NCBI GenBank assembly: GCA_959018215.1
Contig: CAUEKL010000153.1
Location: 1 to 5,671 of the forward strand
DNA length: 5,671 nt
Direction of reading: 5' to 3'
From: an uncultured Gemmiger sp.
Lineage (GTDB): Bacteria > Bacillota > Clostridia > Oscillospirales > Ruminococcaceae
Position 1 is the first letter of the stretch. Each line of letters opens with the position of its first letter. The notes beneath the pieces are model-generated. The model saw only the letters and a program-made list of their open reading frames with translations, did no database searches and had not been told where the DNA came from. A program made the position numbers and the translations under genes. Positions 3,882-5,671 of the stretch are shown piece after piece.

Positions 3882-5671
3882 ATGTTGATTGAACTGCAGA
3901 ACCTTGGCAAAAGCTTTGGCGAACATGAGGTTCTGGTCGGCATCACGGCAGGCGTGGAACGCGGTGACCGCATCGGCATCATAGGAGCAAACGGCACCGG
4001 CAAGACCACTCTGCTGCGGATTTTGTGCCAGGAAAGCCAGCCGGACACTGGCGACGCCGTGTTTGCTGCCGGTGTCACCTGCGGCTATCTGGAACAATCC
4101 GGACACCTTGCGCCGGAAAAAGATATTTACGAAACCATGAAACTGGCATTCTCTCCCGCTCTGCAGGCAATGGAGGAGATGGAACAGCTGCAAAAGCAGC
4201 TGGCAGCCCCGCACGGGCCCGAGCTGGAAGACCGTATTGCCCATTGTACTGCCGTGATTGACTCCATGGATGCCTACAACATGGATACCCAGATCAAAAA
4301 GGTCTTGAACGGTATGGGCTTTCCTGCCGATACCTGGACCAAAAAAGCCGGTGTTCTTTCGGGTGGGGAACAGACCCGTCTCCGCCTGGCCAGACTTTTG
4401 CTGGAGCGTCCGGATATCCTGATTCTGGACGAACCTACCAACCATCTGGATCTTGAAACAATGGAATGGTTGGAGAGTTATCTCAAAACCTACCGTGGCG
4501 CTGTTCTTGTCGTCAGCCATGACCGTTATTTCCTGGATGCGGTCTGCACCCGGATTTGGGAGCTGGCCGGAAAGACCATTCTGACCTACAAGGGCAATTA
4601 TTCGGCTTACCTTCCTCAACGGGAAGCCGCTGATGAACGCCAGCAAAAAATGCACGATGCTGCCGTGGAAAAGGCAGCCAAACTGCAGGATTACATCGAC
4701 CGCAACCTGGTCCGCGCTTCCACCACAAAAATGGCCCAGAGCCGCCGCAAACAGCTGGAAAAGCTGGAGATTGTGGAAGCCCCGCAACGTCAGGGACGGG
4801 ACCTGAATTTCCGTTTCGAGTATGACATAGAGCCTTATGATGAGCTGGTGATCATGAAGGGCCTGACCATTCGCATCGGCGAACGCACCCTGCTGGAACC
4901 TTTTGATTACACGGTTCATCGGGGAGACAAGCTGGTTATAGCCGGTCCAAACGGAGCCGGCAAATCCACCCTTCTGCAGGTGCTTGACGGAAAGCGCCGC
5001 CCTTCCGGTGGCATGGTGCGCCTTGGCTCCGGTGCCAAAGCGGGCATTTTTACCCAGCAGCAGGCGCGGCGGGCAGGACGTGTCATCGATGCGATCTGGA
5101 ACCAGTATCCTCGCTTTACTGAACTGGAAGTGCGAAGCCATCTTGCCCGCTTTGGCTACCGCGGAGAAGAGGTATTCAAGGATTGTGCCACCCTGTCGGG
5201 CGGGGAACTGGCCCGGCTTCGTTTCGCCGAGCTGGCGTTGGAACGCCCTAACCTGATGTTCCTGGATGAACCTACCAACCATTTGGATATTTACATGCGG
5301 GAGAGCCTGACCAATGCCCTAGCCGCCTATACCGGCACGCTGGTTCTGGTAACCCATGACCGTTACCTGATGCAGACTCTTGGTTGTCCCATTCTGCACC
5401 TGGAGAACGGAAAGGGCGTAATGTACCGTGATTTTGCCGCTCTGCACGCCGCTTCTTCCGGTACAGAACCGGCAAAGCCATCCGGCAGGGAAGAACGGCC
5501 CGTTCGTGCCGGATACGGCAAGGAGCAGCGCCGTCGCCGTGCCGAACTGCGGAATCGTCTCAAAGAGCTGGAAACCAAGATTGAAGAACTGGGCGCCCAT
5601 ATTGTGGAACTGGAAAACGAAATCAACGATCCCGAAGTGCTGAAAGACCATCTGCTGTTGCGGGATAAGTG
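3882..5671 (+). CDS. ABC-F family ATPase (ribosome-associated translation factor, YdiF/Uup-like), 3' end beyond window
   Basis: 596 codons are visible and the frame is still open at the window edge. Two ABC ATPase domains lie in one chain without membrane segments, the ABC-F layout. Domain 1: Walker A GANGTGKT (35-42), Q-loop Gln72, an arm-like insertion (about 75-150), signature LSGGE (159-163), Walker B ILILDE (Glu184), switch His213. The linker (about 235-320) carries RASTTKMAQSRRKQLEKLE, typical of the P-site tRNA interaction region. Domain 2: Walker A GPNGAGKS (355-362), LSGGE (438-442), Walker B LMFLDE (Glu463), His492. A basic, coiled-coil C-terminal extension (about 546 onward, rich in Glu/Leu/Arg) follows. 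All catalytic residues are intact. Family members bind the ribosomal E site and modulate stalled or initiating ribosomes; some give resistance to ribosome-targeting antibiotics, but sequence alone does not show that here. The start ATG 3882 has only a weak AAAGG site 11 nt upstream. It lies 97 nt after the nucleotidase stop. Confidence 0.95.
   Translation, partial: MLIELQNLGKSFGEHEVLVGITAGVERGDRIGIIGANGTGKTTLLRILCQESQPDTGDAVFAAGVTCGYLEQSGHLAPEKDIYETMKLAFSPALQAMEEMEQLQKQLAAPHGPELEDRIAHCTAVIDSMDAYNMDTQIKKVLNGMGFPADTWTKKAGVLSGGEQTRLRLARLLLERPDILILDEPTNHLDLETMEWLESYLKTYRGAVLVVSHDRYFLDAVCTRIWELAGKTILTYKGNYSAYLPQREAADERQQKMHDAAVEKAAKLQDYIDRNLVRASTTKMAQSRRKQLEKLEIVEAPQRQGRDLNFRFEYDIEPYDELVIMKGLTIRIGERTLLEPFDYTVHRGDKLVIAGPNGAGKSTLLQVLDGKRRPSGGMVRLGSGAKAGIFTQQQARRAGRVIDAIWNQYPRFTELEVRSHLARFGYRGEEVFKDCATLSGGELARLRFAELALERPNLMFLDEPTNHLDIYMRESLTNALAAYTGTLVLVTHDRYLMQTLGCPILHLENGKGVMYRDFAALHAASSGTEPAKPSGREERPVRAGYGKEQRRRRAELRNRLKELETKIEELGAHIVELENEINDPEVLKDHLLLRDK

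Noticed and set aside
915..5282. Long minus-strand ORFs of 582, 494 and 545 codons
   Set aside because: Each is in exact codon register with the sense genes and is explained by rare TTA/CTA/TCA codons in them. The sense frames carry complete catalytic motifs and ribosome binding sites, whereas the antisense translations show no recognisable domain and span gene boundaries.

Overview
This window reads as chromosomal DNA from a Gram-positive, moderately GC-rich member of the Clostridia, most plausibly a gut Oscillospiraceae/Ruminococcaceae-type bacterium. The grounds are strong GGAGG-type ribosome binding sites, a sigma-A promoter with an extended -10, tight co-directional gene packing, and a secreted multi-domain protein with Thr/Pro linkers and a divergent InlB-like repeat. 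The genus is an inference. All convincing genes are on the + strand.

Layout. Positions 1-240 hold the 3' end of an ABC-transporter ATPase, resembling the TrpX-type (COG1101-like) amino-acid transporter ATPases, closed by a clear intrinsic terminator (252-283). A new transcription unit then starts from an extended -10 promoter (330-358). It contains a phosphoglycolate-phosphatase-like HAD hydrolase (422-1081), a large membrane-anchored or secreted protein with an SGNH/GDSL-like domain followed by a divergent InlB-type repeat and two Ig-like domains (1128-2831), a 50-residue very acidic protein (2870-3022), and a YjjG/YfnB-type pyrimidine nucleotidase of the HAD superfamily (3035-3784). The gaps are 46, 38 and 12 nt, so these four are probably one operon. 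A perfect 10-bp hairpin with a poor T-tract (3795-3826) follows. Then comes an ABC-F family translation factor (3882 to the window edge, 596 codons visible, open at the 3' end).

How they fit together. The two HAD phosphatases look like metabolite and nucleotide house-cleaning enzymes, and the ABC-F protein acts on the ribosome. The extracellular protein is the least expected member of the group. Its SGNH-like domain has Glu where the catalytic Ser should be and no recognisable Asp-x-x-His block, so it may have lost hydrolase activity and become a binding module. The window is mostly ordinary housekeeping DNA with no mobile element, CRISPR array or RNA gene that I can see. The points worth a second look are this degenerate SGNH protein, the tiny acidic gene downstream of it, an in-frame 12-bp tandem repeat beside a catalytic Lys in the first HAD enzyme, and a possible leader ORF plus attenuator-like hairpin before the ABC-F gene.
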